Of a stretch of 64,000 bases of DNA, positions 63,041-64,000 are shown piece after piece (within the stretch, counting starts at the first letter, position 1; each line of letters begins with the position of its first letter). A model generated the notes under the pieces. That model worked only from the letters and a program-made list of their open reading frames with translations. It was not told the DNA's origin and did not search any database. The DNA comes from Semisulcospira habei. Lineage: Eukaryota > Mollusca > Gastropoda > Semisulcospiridae. The stretch spans positions 206,572,291-206,636,290 of the forward strand of contig BTPG01000005.1 in assembly GCA_036245525.1 (NCBI GenBank), written 5' to 3'. Position numbers and translations under genes: made by a program.

Positions 63041-63768
63041 GCGTCTTGGTGCACGTTTGTGTGTTGCGTCTTGGTGCACGTGTGTGTGTGCGTGTGTTGT
63101 GTCTAGGTACACGTGTGTGTGTGTGTTGAGTCTAGGTACATTGAGTGTGTGTGTGTGTCTAGGTACACATTTTTATTAACCCAATTTTAGCCCCAATGTG
63201 CTACAGCAAGAGATGGCTCAACCATGATAATTCAAGGGCAGTGCCAGATTAGCTTGGCGCCCTCAGGCGCCATGCTAATCTGGCTCTACCCTTGAATTAT
63301 CATGGTCAATCTACCTCCTGCAGATAGTACATAGCCATTTAAGTGAAACCTCAAAAATCCTGGAAATGCAGCCATGGGCTTAAATGGGTTAGACAATATG
63401 TTATAGGTCATGGGGACAATGTCTGGCCAACTGCAGCTGAGGTCAGCCCAATGATCTTTAGCTTACAAAAATAAATCTGACTATAACGTGCATTATCTCA
63501 TGGAGGAACATTTCAGTTGTTTGATCCAGGCACCCAAGCACAGCGCACGGTTATACTACAGCCTTTTATGGGCGCTTGCGACAGGTGGCCCATATTTTGG
63601 GTGTGGAAATATTAAGGACATAAGGTGTGACACACACAGAGGTACAGCCTCACCTGTTAAAGAACTGTCCACGGATTGTGAGAGCTGCTCCGCCTACCAG
63701 GTGATCCTGGATCAAGCCGGCTAGCGGTGTGGCATCCTTTGGCACCAGGTAATTGTTGTCAGTGCTGG
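8963..63768 (-). CDS. POLR1A: DNA-directed RNA polymerase I largest subunit (A190/RPA1), C-terminal 22 exons
   Basis: Twenty-two exons join in one open frame of 1075 residues plus TGA. Order of recognised parts: pore/funnel ([33 protein letters not shown]), GAKGST, bridge helix ([20 protein letters not shown] + [17 protein letters not shown]), an HMG-box-like docking domain (exon w11), [12 protein letters not shown] + [18 protein letters not shown] trigger loop, jaw with an acidic loop (exons w17-w18), and the C-terminal cleft region ([29 protein letters not shown]). Pol I rather than Pol II or III identity rests on HCMAGRE/SRSGYLQ, the HMG-like insert and the acidic jaw loop. The active-site NADFDGD exon is upstream, outside the window. 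The role is transcription of 45S pre-rRNA in the nucleolus. The gene spans more than 54 kb here because introns hold SINEs, LINEs, DIRS-like elements and arrays, yet every splice site and phase is intact, so it is expected to be functional. Confidence 0.95.
9272..9355 (-). mobile_element. L2/CR1-type 3' tail fragment
   Basis: On - it reads GAGGTTAGGCGCTATACAAG followed by an (ATT)n run, like the L2-type tail at 19670-19735. A SINE with an L2-like tail is an alternative. Confidence 0.6.
9401..10037 (+). mobile_element. 5'-truncated RNase H-bearing LINE, TSD AAGGATATAG
   Basis: Open frame 9401-10014 encodes an RNase H C-terminal half ([29 protein letters not shown]) then a Cys/His segment ([18 protein letters not shown]), typical of I/R1/Jockey-type LINE pol ends. 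Stop TGA, short 3' UTR and a (GAA)n tail. The target duplication AAGGATATAG is at 9391-9400 and 10038-10047. Confidence 0.88.
10060..10180 (-). repeat. MITE-B copy 2 (partial)
   Basis: GTTCAAGGGTAGTGCCAGAA hairpin ending CAGGGTTAA. The other end is not intact. Confidence 0.7.
10181..10629. other. Intron sequence with no recognised element
   Basis: Short (CA)n stretch near 10347-10362; nothing else supported. Confidence 0.4.
10630..12344. repeat. 24-bp minisatellite (about 69 copies) inside a MITE-C
   Basis: The unit is GGTAACAGTCTTTGTCGTGA plus TAAG or TAGT. The left edge is TTAACCCTTTGTGTGTCGGT, a MITE-C start; the right edge (TAGGAATCATTG, GCTATCGACATTCAAAGGGT) is the MITE-C second arm. 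Two unit variants (GATAAG and GATAGTG) alternate in blocks, giving higher-order structure. The period is a multiple of 3 without stops, so long spurious ORFs of up to 641 codons arise on both strands. Confidence 0.95.
12408..12548 (+). repeat. MITE-E copy 2
   Basis: GCAAGAGGCATAGATCCTCA with perfect opposite arm; right end AGCAGTGAAGGGGTTAA. Confidence 0.88.
12669..12779 (-). CDS. POLR1A: POLR1A exon w21
   Basis: 111 bp, 37 codons, phase 0. Encodes [15 protein letters not shown] and [14 protein letters not shown]. Confidence 0.95.
12916..12995. repeat. Poly-G / (GT)n / poly-G low-complexity tract
   Basis: Two long G runs flank a (TG)n run. Assembly errors are likely here. Confidence 0.9.
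13167..13349 (-). repeat. MITE-A copy 6, apex deleted
   Basis: Arms GGTAGTGCCAG and CTGGCACTACC meet directly: the GATTAGCTTGGCGCC apex is lost symmetrically. Right end GCGGCTAAAAGGGTTGA. Confidence 0.85.
13518..13596. repeat. MITE-C copy 4
   Basis: TTAACCCTTCAGCTGTCGGT, perfect centre CACGATGATTCCT/AGGAATCATCGTG, end CAAAGGGTAA. Confidence 0.85.
13620..13772 (-). CDS. POLR1A: POLR1A exon w20
   Basis: 153 bp, 51 codons, phase 0, acceptor ATTGTGCAG. Encodes [25 protein letters not shown] and TEGINIQ. The frame stays open upstream of the acceptor, but exon w19 joins exactly here. Confidence 0.92.
13896..13988. repeat. MITE-C copy 5
   Basis: CCTTTGCCTGTCGGCAGC ... TGTTACCGACAGCCAAAGGG around GATTCCTACAGGAAATC. 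Confidence 0.8.
14187..14404 (+). repeat. MITE-A copy 7
   Basis: TTAAACCTTTTAGCCCC to GGGGCTAAATGGGTTAA. The left arm has a 4-bp insertion (GTAGTTAGTGCC). Confidence 0.88.
14554..14670 (+). repeat. MITE-E copy 3
   Basis: TTAACCACTTCACTGCC start; perfect ATAGATCCTCATGAGCCCCC palindrome. The right end is decayed. Confidence 0.8.
14671..15394. other. Intron sequence, no recognised element
   Basis: G-rich run at 14749-14772 and C-rich run near 15150-15160. No exon or repeat family supported. Confidence 0.4.
15395..15460 (-). CDS. POLR1A: POLR1A exon w19 (66 bp)
   Basis: 22 codons, phase 0, between TTGTTGTTGCAG and GTGAGA. Encodes [20 protein letters not shown]; aligns with the EIHPFI-DY...WC segment of vertebrate POLR1A. 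Confidence 0.92.
15638..15733. repeat. MITE-C copy 6 (decayed)
   Basis: TAACCCTTTGGCTGTCAG ... GCTACCAACGGCCAAAGC. Confidence 0.7.
15734..15943 (-). repeat. MITE-A copy 8 with perfect 54-bp arms
   Basis: Arms 15762-15815 and 15820-15873 are exactly complementary over 54 bp with a 4-base loop ATGA. Starts next to a MITE-C; the terminal TTAA has decayed. Confidence 0.9.
15994..16073 (-). CDS. POLR1A: POLR1A exon w18
   Basis: 80 bp; begins with two bases completing an Asp codon, ends phase 0. Encodes [18 protein letters not shown] and LNRVK, the end of the acidic jaw loop. Confidence 0.9.
16109..16844. mobile_element. Foldback element with long inverted repeats and 15-bp flanking direct repeats
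   Basis: AACATAAACCAAGGG occurs at 16109-16123 and 16830-16844. Inside, GAGAAAGAAACATGCATAGA (16588) mirrors the right side (TCTAAGCATGTTTCTTTCTC, 16795-16814), and the inverted region extends through ACAATTTATTAATATTT. A SINE is inserted in the left part. Confidence 0.7.
16179..16567 (-). mobile_element. SINE copy 3, TSD of 11 bp
   Basis: Flanked by TGCAGAGAAGA (16168-16178, 16568-16578). Tail (ATTG)n on the left; CCCACCCGGG end on the right. Confidence 0.9.
16990..17207 (+). repeat. MITE-A copy 9
   Basis: CTTTTAGCCCC to GGGGCTAAATGGGTTAA. Both arms carry the private variant TTGATGATGATAATTT / AATTATCATCATCAA. Confidence 0.9.
17258..19740 (+). mobile_element. L2/CR1-like LINE 3' part, split by an RTE-like LINE
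   Basis: 17322-17800 encodes a typical L2/CR1 pol C-terminus ([39 protein letters not shown]) with a frameshift near 17660. After the inserted LINE (17893-19485), the 3' UTR and tail continue at 19499 and end AGCGCTATATAAATGTACAT then (ATT)n. Confidence 0.85.
17893..19485 (-). mobile_element. RTE-like LINE copy 1, 5'-truncated, 13-bp TSD
   Basis: Flanked by TTCTTATGCGTAC (17880-17892, 19486-19498). Open frame from 19485 to 17897 covers the RT ([49 protein letters not shown]) and the C-terminus ([15 protein letters not shown]). The stop lies in the (TAAG)n tail. Confidence 0.93.
20053..20327 (-). CDS. POLR1A: POLR1A exon w17, acidic loop with duplicated splice donors
   Basis: Acceptor TTGTCTCTCAG at 20328. 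Encodes [15 protein letters not shown] and a strongly acidic stretch ([20 protein letters not shown]). At the 3' end a 21-bp unit (LLDVEVE) is repeated; GAGG|GTGAGT donors exist at both ends of the repeat, so the exon can stop at 20053 or 20116, both in phase with exon w18. In yeast A190 this acidic region is the DNA-mimicking loop of the jaw; equivalence is inferred from position and charge. Confidence 0.88.
20432..20592 (-). repeat. MITE-B copy 3 (one arm lost)
   Basis: TTAACCCATTACATCCTGAG to ATCAGGATCAAAAGGGTTAA. Shares its right TTAA with the next MITE-E. Confidence 0.75.
20589..20803 (+). repeat. MITE-E copy 4
   Basis: AGATCCTCAAGAGTCCCTGC with complementary ACTCATGAGGATCTATGTC. Confidence 0.8.
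20826..21037 (+). repeat. MITE-B copy 4
   Basis: CATCTTGATACACCCATTGC, hairpin around CAGAATAGCCTGGCGCC, end GTAATGGGTGAA. Confidence 0.85.
21110..21240. mobile_element. DIRS-like terminal repeat fragment
   Basis: GAAAAATACTTACCGATGGT and the following TTACATTGTGGAAAAGCCCT match the ITR starts at 33490 and 41605. No second end nearby. Confidence 0.65.
21243..24290 (-). mobile_element. I-type LINE (RT + RNase H), interrupted by SINE copy 4
   Basis: 5' part 24264-23728: RT fingers/palm ([52 protein letters not shown]). 23735-23328: [14 protein letters not shown] and the catalytic box LFVDDFAL (VDD in place of YADD). C-terminal part to 21475: RNase H ([49 protein letters not shown]) and a Cys/His end. 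Frameshifts occur near 23730 and 23320. The 3' end has a hairpin (CGCCG/CGGCG, 21266-21298) and an (AACT)n tail. 5'-truncated at 24290. Confidence 0.88.
22741..23133 (-). mobile_element. SINE copy 4, TSD of 13 bp, inside the I-type LINE
   Basis: Flanked by GCACAGACTTGGA (22728-22740, 23134-23146). Excising one duplicate plus the SINE makes the LINE frame continuous ([12 protein letters not shown] then VLQRLN). Confidence 0.95.
24291..27032 (-). mobile_element. RTE-like LINE copy 2, both ends truncated, two nonsense mutations
   Basis: Endonuclease (26986 down; GEARWT, SDHHLL) and RT are recognisable. ATC-TGG became ATC-TAG at 25454 and CTG-GAG became CTG-TAG at 25193. The 5' end has an internal deletion of about 130 bp relative to copy 3 and stops at GTAGCTATTT. 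The 3' 400 bp is missing: it joins the I-type LINE at 24290. Confidence 0.9.
27120..27262. repeat. Decayed MITE-A-like hairpin
   Basis: GGTCAATCATGACAGC ... GGCACTACCCTTGAACTATC. Confidence 0.5.
27360..27560. repeat. Decayed hairpin family (GGCCGGCTAAGGCTGATATT)
   Basis: Layout AGACTTGTGAAGAACACTTG ... GGATCTTTTGCTCACTGGCC is echoed at 790-1000 and 28220-28420. Confidence 0.45.
27596..27810 (+). repeat. MITE-B copy 5 (best preserved)
   Basis: TTAACCCTTTTCATCCTGAT to GTATGTAATGGGTTAA; perfect apex CTTGGCGCC-TGA-GGCGCCAAG. Confidence 0.92.
27936..28103 (-). CDS. POLR1A: POLR1A exon w16
   Basis: 168 bp; starts with the third base of a Ser codon and ends with GC of an Ala codon. Encodes [17 protein letters not shown] to [12 protein letters not shown] (jaw). 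Confidence 0.93.
28220..28420. repeat. Hairpin around GCTGGCCCGCACATAGCTGT
   Basis: CAGCTGGCCCGCACA / TGTGCGGGCCAGCTG is a perfect palindrome centred near 28307; outer parts (GGTCTTTGGTC / GGGGACCTTTTACTC) are weaker. Confidence 0.6.
28562..28774 (+). repeat. MITE-A copy 10
   Basis: CAGCCCGACGGCCGTATTTC to GTTGAATGGGTTAA; both arms carry GGGCAGTG / CGCTGCCC. Confidence 0.85.
28817..28986. repeat. Diverged MITE-A-like hairpin
   Basis: TTAACCCCTTCCCTGC, arms CTCAAGGGCAGCGTCAGGAC and CCGACGCTGCCCTTGAAC, end GTTATGGGCTAAAG. Confidence 0.7.
29030..29125 (+). repeat. MITE-E copy 5 (short apex)
   Basis: GGCAAGAGACACGGATCCTC-ATGGGTCCAT-GAGGATCCGTGTATCTTGC. Confidence 0.8.
29355..29410 (-). CDS. 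POLR1A: POLR1A exon w15 (56 bp)
   Basis: Acceptor TTTTGTTCAAG, donor GTGAGT. Encodes [18 protein letters not shown]; ends with TC of the next Ser. Confidence 0.9.
29554..29778 (-). CDS. POLR1A: POLR1A exon w14, trigger loop
   Basis: 225 bp, 75 codons, phase 0. Encodes [34 protein letters not shown] and [12 protein letters not shown]; this is the mobile trigger loop that closes on the incoming nucleotide in all multisubunit polymerases. Confidence 0.97.
29812..29972 (+). repeat. MITE-D copy 2, apex deleted, TTAA-bounded
   Basis: TTAATTCATTCAGCCCC to GGGGTAGAATGCGTTAA, which fixes the ends of family D. Confidence 0.8.
30170..30323 (+). repeat. MITE-A copy 11, left arm deleted
   Basis: TTAACCCTTTTAGCCCC to GGGGCTAGATGGGTTTAA; jumps from ACTATGTACC directly to GGAAGGCGCCAAGC. 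Confidence 0.85.
30337..30441 (-). CDS. POLR1A: POLR1A exon w13
   Basis: 105 bp, phase 0. Encodes [15 protein letters not shown] and [12 protein letters not shown] before the trigger loop. Donor GTGGGT is only 14 bp from MITE-A copy 11. Confidence 0.93.
30800..30925 (+). repeat. MITE-E copy 6
   Basis: TAACCCCTTCACTGCC; ATAGATCCTCACGAGCCCCC and GGGGGCTCGTGAGGATCCAT: both arms share CACGAG/CTCGTG. Confidence 0.85.
30961..31174 (+). repeat. MITE-B copy 6
   Basis: TTAACCCTTTTAATCCAGAT to ATGAAATGGGTTAA. Confidence 0.88.
31290..31416 (-). CDS. POLR1A: POLR1A exon w12
   Basis: 127 bp; first base completes a Lys codon. Encodes [17 protein letters not shown] and [15 protein letters not shown]. Confidence 0.92.
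31766..31962 (-). CDS. POLR1A: POLR1A exon w11, HMG-box-like docking domain
   Basis: 197 bp. Encodes [20 protein letters not shown] ... [19 protein letters not shown]. The [10 protein letters not shown] and [12 protein letters not shown] segments have HMG-box character; metazoan Pol I has an HMG-like docking domain at this position. Confidence 0.9.
32026..32912. repeat. 53-bp minisatellite (16 copies) inside a MITE-C
   Basis: Starts TTAACCCTTTGCATGTCGGT and ends CGACATGCAACAGGTTAA, the two ends of a MITE-C. GATTTAGTCATGATGATTTC recurs with exact 53-bp spacing from 32050 to 32845 (15 periods, no indel). Each unit keeps both collapsed arms (AGCGGATTTAG / CTAAAACCGCT) plus the linker ACTGACTTTGCCTGTTGGC. 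Confidence 0.95.
33229..33438 (+). repeat. MITE-A copy 12
   Basis: TTAACCCATTTAACCCC to GGGGCTAAATGGGTTAA; both arms carry TTGAGCATG / CATGCTCAA and GTGATGG / CCATCAC. Confidence 0.92.
33482..39000 (-). mobile_element. DIRS-like retrotransposon 1, degraded, with inverted terminal repeats
   Basis: Ends are inverted repeats of about 200 bp: TACTTACCGATGGCATTACT (33500) and its complement near 38970, extending through the GGTTGCCTCCCTATCCGGTC segment. On - the order is gag-like (37700-36450; PPSPPLKRK), RT ([19 protein letters not shown] at 36255-36310; [10 protein letters not shown] near 36170-36200; [12 protein letters not shown] near 36010-36045), RNase H ([18 protein letters not shown] in shifted frames near 35660-35730) and a tyrosine-recombinase-like piece ([17 protein letters not shown] near 34840-34900). 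Many frameshifts. Encoded domains and ITRs fit DIRS-type (tyrosine recombinase) elements. Confidence 0.8.
37715..38140 (-). repeat. Three diverged tandem repeats in DIRS-like element 1
   Basis: CCACCAAAGGGTGGGGTAGG or close variants recur near 37807, 37950 and 38105, each after a GTCGTGGG or GTCGCGGG motif; period about 140-155 bp. A related block is near 34150-34200 at the other end. Confidence 0.7.
39041..39193 (-). CDS. POLR1A: POLR1A exon w10
   Basis: 153 bp, 51 codons, phase 0. Encodes [19 protein letters not shown] to KHVKRAKKK. The DIRS-like element ends about 40 bp past its donor (GTAGGA). Confidence 0.93.
39330..40500 (-). mobile_element. L2/CR1-like LINE 3' part, split by SINE copy 5
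   Basis: Frame 39985-39497 encodes [40 protein letters not shown] and [17 protein letters not shown], a pol C-terminus. The A/T-rich (AAT)n tail is at 39330-39380. The LINE continues at 40390 after the SINE. Confidence 0.8.
39998..40377 (-). mobile_element. SINE copy 5, TSD of 12 bp
   Basis: Flanked by GGAAAGAGAGGA (39986-39997, 40378-40389). Tail (ATTG)n on the left. Confidence 0.92.
40501..40906. other. Intron sequence, no recognised element
   Basis: A/T-rich; no ORF or repeat family recognised. Confidence 0.4.
40907..41148 (+). repeat. MITE-B copy 7 with duplicated right arm
   Basis: TTAACCCTTATCATTCAGAA to TATGGGTTTAA. CCAAGCTATTCTGGC occurs twice (41003 and 41026). Confidence 0.85.
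41425..41596 (-). repeat. MITE-A copy 13, left half (split by DIRS-like element 2)
   Basis: AACCTATTTAGCCCC and the hairpin, ending TTTGAGAAATG. The missing end, AAATGGGACCTTTGGGCTAA AAGGG, is at 54085-54109. Confidence 0.9.
43538..43657 (-). rRNA. 5S rRNA gene copy 1 (embedded in DIRS-like array)
   Basis: On -, starts GCCAACGGCCATACCACGTT, continues GATCACCGAAGTTAAGCAAC (A box region) and TTAGTACTTGGGTGGGTGAC (C box), and ends GTGCTGTTGG. CCAAC/GTTGG closes helix I. About 120 nt, the normal length. No T-run terminator follows (AAAGAATGCGGC), so transcription is uncertain. Confidence 0.9.
44005..44124 (-). rRNA. 5S rRNA gene copy 2, slightly diverged
   Basis: Offset by exactly 467 bp from copy 1. 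Differences seen: CACGTTGAAT became CATATTGAAT, and CACCGAAG became CACCTAAG in the A box region. Probably a decaying copy. Confidence 0.88.
46670..49969 (-). mobile_element. RTE-like LINE copy 3, full length (3.3 kb), 13-bp TSD
   Basis: Flanked by GCATCTGCTGCAT (46657-46669, 49970-49982). 5' UTR about 280 bp, one ORF, and a (TAAG)n tail. Confidence 0.95.
46677..49691 (-). CDS. RTE-like LINE endonuclease-reverse transcriptase, intact 1004 codons
   Basis: APE-type endonuclease at roughly residues 28-265 ([32 protein letters not shown], the usual N/E/D/H catalytic set). RT at roughly 510-800 ([59 protein letters not shown]). Basic C-terminus ([23 protein letters not shown]). Size, single ORF and tetranucleotide tail fit the RTE clade. 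The TAA stop is supplied by the first TAAG repeat. No stop or frameshift, so it is a recent and possibly active copy. Confidence 0.93.
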   Translation of the reverse strand: MTSCGESRKSSEATGPSRLSLSRDTTMGTWNVKTMYQSGKAAQIAAEMQKYNLSLLGISEARWTQSGQKRLLSGEMILYSGHEEENAPHTEGVAFMLSPVAQRALMGWEPLGPRIITAAFRIKKKLKLNVIQCYAPTNDSDEEEKQEFYDRLQSALDKCAEQDITIVMGDFNAKIGEDNTGYEEVMGRQGLGLEMSENGERFVDFCALNRLVIGGSIFPHRRIHKATWVSPDHTTENQIDHICISKKFRRSLQDVRVRGGADVASDHHLLTLRMKLKLKKSCTETTRRQRYNVGLLRETGVREEFKLVLSNRFQALQELVNEEEEVTTEQQWKAVREALNSTCKDTVGFRKHHHKDWLSAQTLKKIEVRKQKKAVVNNSRTRAAKVRAQGEYWEANREVKRSTRADKRAYTDSLAAEAEKAAGSGNMKQLYDITRRLSGKYGHTERPVKDKEGKPIADRADQLDRWAEYFEELLNRPSPPDPPDIQPAETDLPISCDRPSQEEIRRAVAFLKNGKAAGPDGIPAESLKADLETTVEMLYPLFGKIWEEEVMPADWKEGYLIKLPKKGDLSKCSNYRGITLLSVQGKVFNRIILERMKSSVDPQLRDQQAGFRKNRSCTDQIATLRIIVEQSLEWSSPLYVNFVDYEKAFDSVDRETLWKLLRHYGVPTKLVRLIKSSYDGTTCRVIHEGQFTRELQVRTDVRQGCLLSPFLFLLAIDWVMKMTTEHRRSGIQWTLWTQLDDLDFADDLALLSHTHQQMQDKTTRLADTSSQVGLTIHKQKTKTMRLNATREEPVLLAGTPLEEVESFTYLGSIIDKKGGTDADVRARIGKARAAFLQLKKVWSSRELSQHTKVRIFNSNVKAVLLYGAETWRLRKTTVNRVQTFMNSCLRRILKIHWPEKISNVRLWERTEQITAENEIGRRRWGWIGHSLRKPASSITRQALSWNPQGKRKRGRPRNSWRRDLQADIKRLGTTWSRIEGEAQDRSRWRSLVDGLYPGRGDRRK
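49983..50928. other. Sequence between two LINEs, no recognised gene
   Basis: A/T-rich. Contains a short repeat (TCTACACAAAGAATTCAGGC / TCTACACAAAAAATTCATGG near 50588-50645). Part of the candidate element above. Confidence 0.4.
50940..53137 (-). mobile_element. RTE-like LINE copy 4, 5'-truncated, 11-bp TSD
   Basis: Flanked by AATAATAAGTT (50929-50939, 53138-53148). The frame is open from the truncation point through RT to the stop in the tail (50949). Very similar to copies 1 and 3. Confidence 0.94.
53300..53830 (-). other. DIRS-like element 2, 5' region without ORF
   Basis: GC-rich sequence between the gag side and the right ITR; no domain recognised. Confidence 0.5.
54085..54109 (-). repeat. 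MITE-A copy 13, right end
   Basis: AAATGGGACCTTTGGGCTAA then AAGGG, the terminus missing from 41425-41596. Confidence 0.85.
54373..54493. repeat. Long perfect hairpin (about 58-bp arms) next to POLR1A exon w9
   Basis: TGAGCTCAGTCCTGCGCCAG and CCACTAAGC-AAGGTGCTCCGC on the left pair with GCGGAGCACC, GCTTAGTGG and CTGGCGCAGGACTAAGCTCA on the right; loop about 2-4 bases. Ends 18 bp from the exon donor. Confidence 0.88.
54512..54640 (-). CDS. POLR1A: POLR1A exon w9, end of bridge helix
   Basis: 129 bp, 43 codons, phase 0. Encodes [31 protein letters not shown] and [11 protein letters not shown]. Confidence 0.97.
54641..55212. other. Intron with a family-H hairpin remnant
   Basis: (ACAAT)n near 54650-54678; family-H motifs CACCTGTCATTAAAGACCAT and TTTAATGACAGGTGATCAGT around 55010-55065. 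No exon. Confidence 0.5.
55213..55335 (+). repeat. MITE-D/B-like hairpin
   Basis: GGTTCAATGGTGGTGCCAGA, apex CTTGGCGCC-TTGA-GGCGCCAAG. No terminal TTAA. Confidence 0.65.
55414..55614 (-). CDS. POLR1A: POLR1A exon w8, start of bridge helix
   Basis: 201 bp, 67 codons, phase 0. Encodes [33 protein letters not shown] and [11 protein letters not shown]. Confidence 0.97.
55779..56311. repeat. MITE-F copy 2, split by a MITE-A
   Basis: ATGTGCTGGTTTGGGATTTT, GGACCTTACAGC on the left and GGTCCAAAATCACGAACCAG, CACAT on the right. Copy 1 at 57964-58033 is unbroken. Confidence 0.75.
55818..56286 (+). repeat. MITE-A copy 14, interrupted at the apex
   Basis: TTAACCCTTTTAGCCCC to AGGCTAAAAGAGTTAA. The apex is replaced by about 255 bp (55950-56203) that starts with a C17 run and ends with (ATT)n. 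Confidence 0.85.
56733..56945. repeat. Foldback element K
   Basis: TGTAGGTCAAAATTGCATCT / CGTGCAATTTTGACCTACTA and GAAAAAGTGGAT / ATCCACTTTTTC are inverted. The 420 bp before it (56312-56732) show nothing recognised. Confidence 0.7.
57003..57341 (-). mobile_element. tRNA-derived SINE with L2-like tail
   Basis: On - it starts GGGGGAGGTCCGTGGCGCAG. A box TGGCGCAGTGG (57319-57329) and B box-like GGTGCGAGACT (57282-57292) have tRNA spacing. The 3' tail reads GGTAAAGCGCCTATATAATA then (ATT)n, like L2-type LINE ends. It stops 41 bp from exon w7. Confidence 0.85.
57382..57466 (-). CDS. POLR1A: POLR1A exon w7 (85 bp)
   Basis: First base completes an Arg codon. Encodes [18 protein letters not shown] and [10 protein letters not shown]. 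Confidence 0.93.
57735..57949 (-). CDS. POLR1A: POLR1A exon w6
   Basis: 215 bp; phase 0 start, ends with AG of Arg. Encodes [35 protein letters not shown] and VQDQIVR. Confidence 0.9.
57964..58033. repeat. MITE-F copy 1
   Basis: ATGTGCTGATTTGTGATTTT-AGACCTTACAGC / GCCGTAAGGTCCAAAATCAC-AAACCCGCACAT, only 15 bp upstream of the exon w6 acceptor. Confidence 0.8.
58395..58510. repeat. Decayed MITE-D/B-like hairpin
   Basis: GTTCAAGGGTAGTGCCAAGC / CCCCTTGAACTATGACGG. Confidence 0.55.
58526..58745 (+). repeat. MITE-E copy 7 with internal tandem expansion
   Basis: ACCCCTTCACTGCTGGGAAA is the MITE-E left end. GATGAGCCCCCACAGCA then repeats about six times with a 14-19 bp period before GCATGGGCTCATGGTGATC. 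Confidence 0.85.
58762..58958 (+). repeat. MITE-A copy 15
   Basis: Both arms carry TTGAGTATG or CATGCTCAA and CCCGATGAG / CTCATCGGG. Right end GGGGCTAAATGGGTTCA. Confidence 0.88.
58974..59029. repeat. MITE-C copy 9, one arm deleted
   Basis: GAACCCTTTGCGTGCCGGTA ... GCACGCAAAGAGTTAA. Confidence 0.75.
59250..59366 (-). CDS. POLR1A: POLR1A exon w5
   Basis: 117 bp, 39 codons, phase 0. Encodes [18 protein letters not shown] and [14 protein letters not shown]. Confidence 0.95.
59637..59824 (+). repeat. MITE-B copy 8, left arm shortened
   Basis: TTAACCCCTTTCATCCTGAT to GGATGTAATGGGTTAA. Confidence 0.88.
59826..59990. repeat. Family-H hairpin
   Basis: CCTGTCATTAAAGACAATCA and TGATGTCTTCAATGACAGG are inverted around (CCACAG)n. 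Confidence 0.65.
60036..60197 (-). CDS. POLR1A: POLR1A exon w4
   Basis: 162 bp, 54 codons, phase 0. Encodes [30 protein letters not shown] and FGLVHCVYE. Confidence 0.95.
60381..60592 (+). repeat. MITE-A copy 16 (chain member 1)
   Basis: TTAACACTTTTAGCCCC to GGGGCTAAATGGGTTAA; arms carry TTGGCCATG / CATGGCCAA. Confidence 0.9.
60589..60661. repeat. MITE-C copy 10 (chain member 2)
   Basis: TTAACTCTTTGCTTGTTGGC ... CTACTGACAGCTATTTAA; shares a TTAA with the MITE-A on each side. Confidence 0.75.
60658..60847 (-). repeat. MITE-A copy 17 (chain member 3)
   Basis: TTAACCCCGACACC to GGGGTTTAATGGGTTAA; apex shortened (AGATTAGCTT-CAGCC-ACCAAGCTAATCT). Confidence 0.85.
60973..61056 (-). CDS. POLR1A: POLR1A exon w3 (84 bp)
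   Basis: 28 codons, phase 0. Encodes [19 protein letters not shown] and TKIPEK. Confidence 0.93.
61220..61303 (-). repeat. MITE-A copy 18, hairpin deleted
   Basis: TTAACCCATTTAGCCC joins directly to AATCCATCTCCTGCAACTGG; inserted in a family-H hairpin. Confidence 0.75.
61300..62520. repeat. 43-bp minisatellite (10 copies), split by a DNA transposon
   Basis: GTCACTGACAGTCTTTCATG recurs at 61300, 61343, 61386 and, after an insertion, at 62216 and every 43 bp to 62474, with a last partial at 62517. The unit contains CTTTCATGACGGGTGATCTT, derived from the family-H hairpin at 61190. Confidence 0.93.
61435..62206. mobile_element. Non-autonomous DNA transposon, 772 bp, in the 43-bp array
   Basis: Starts GGCTTCCTCAGACGGAGAAA and ends, read inverted, GGCTTCCCTACACGGAGAAA. 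Inner repeats of GAAACATTTCG and AATGTTTCGTTTC. Flanks ATAAA and ATAAG suggest a 4-5 bp target duplication. No transposase ORF. Confidence 0.8.
62657..62765 (-). CDS. POLR1A: POLR1A exon w2
   Basis: 109 bp; first base completes an Arg codon. Encodes [20 protein letters not shown] and [14 protein letters not shown]. Confidence 0.92.
62840..63160. repeat. (GT)n microsatellite region
   Basis: Several (TG)n runs, the longest 62968-63039, separated by diverged spacers (TTGCGTCTTGGTGCACG twice). Confidence 0.95.
63176..63392 (-). repeat. MITE-A copy 19
   Basis: TTAACCCAATTTTAGCCCC to GGGCTTAAATGGGTTAG. Confidence 0.88.
63654..63768 (-). CDS. POLR1A: POLR1A exon w1 (first visible)
   Basis: 115 bp after TTTGTTACAG. 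Starts with two bases completing Ala. Encodes [20 protein letters not shown] and [13 protein letters not shown]. The remaining 63769-64000 is intron with nothing recognised. Confidence 0.93.
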
Positions 63769-64000
63769 CTGTAACAAATACAATGCACAAAATGTTCTGG
63801 TTGGTACTTGGCACCTTACAACTCTTCAATGTGTGCTAGTCTGTATTTTTCTCCTCTACGCATAGAATTGTGTGTGCTGGACTGTGTTTTCAGACCTTTG
63901 GGCCAGTGGCAACTACCCAAAATGTCACACCCTGACTGCCAGCATCGAGGAAGTTTCTCTCTGAAACCACAGATTCATTGGTGGAAACCTCATCTGACTG

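Noticed and set aside
62645..63179. Val/Cys- and His/Thr-rich ORFs
   Set aside because: Translations of a (GT)n microsatellite.

Overview
This is a eukaryotic nuclear window: spliced genes with GT-AG introns, long repeat-filled introns, four retrotransposon classes and dense hairpin MITEs. Protein similarity recalled from memory and the mix of RTE-like, L2/CR1-like and RNase H-bearing LINEs, DIRS-like elements and a tRNA-derived SINE suggest a lophotrochozoan, most likely a mollusc and perhaps a marine gastropod. That placement is inference; no database was searched.

Two host genes are present and converge tail to tail. OGFOD1 (prolyl 3-hydroxylase of ribosomal protein uS12 / Ofd1 family) is on + at 1471-6920 as its last six coding exons (240 residues). 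POLR1A (largest subunit of RNA polymerase I) is on - from 63768 down to 8963 as its last 22 coding exons (1075 residues, pore/funnel to the C-terminus). All exon joins were checked by hand for splice dinucleotides and phase, and both frames stay open to the stop codon. The upstream parts of both genes lie outside the window.

Most other DNA is mobile or repetitive. (1) Hairpin MITEs, many bounded by TTAACCC...GGGTTAA, fall into several families (A to E here); they sit in nearly every intron, sometimes in chains sharing one TTAA. (2) Several hairpins have been expanded internally into minisatellites: 24 bp x about 69, 53 bp x 16, 43 bp x 10, and smaller ones. (3) Five copies of a 380-393 bp SINE, each with an 11-13 bp target duplication, share a 3' hairpin with an RNase H-bearing LINE. 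(4) Four RTE-like LINE copies, one 3.3 kb with an intact 1004-codon ORF. (5) Two DIRS-like elements with inverted terminal repeats. The larger one (41597-54084, swollen by two LINEs) splits a MITE and contains two 5S rRNA gene copies in a GC-rich repeat array.

Layout: 1-7000 OGFOD1 with MITEs, a hAT-like element and two SINEs; 7000-8960 intergenic repeats; 8963-33200 3' half of POLR1A with LINEs and both large MITE-born arrays; 33480-39000 DIRS-like element 1; 39041-54640 a 15.3 kb intron between the exon with the end of the bridge helix and the next one; 54512-63768 compact 5' exons; 63769-64000 intron. Nested insertions give a readable relative chronology.
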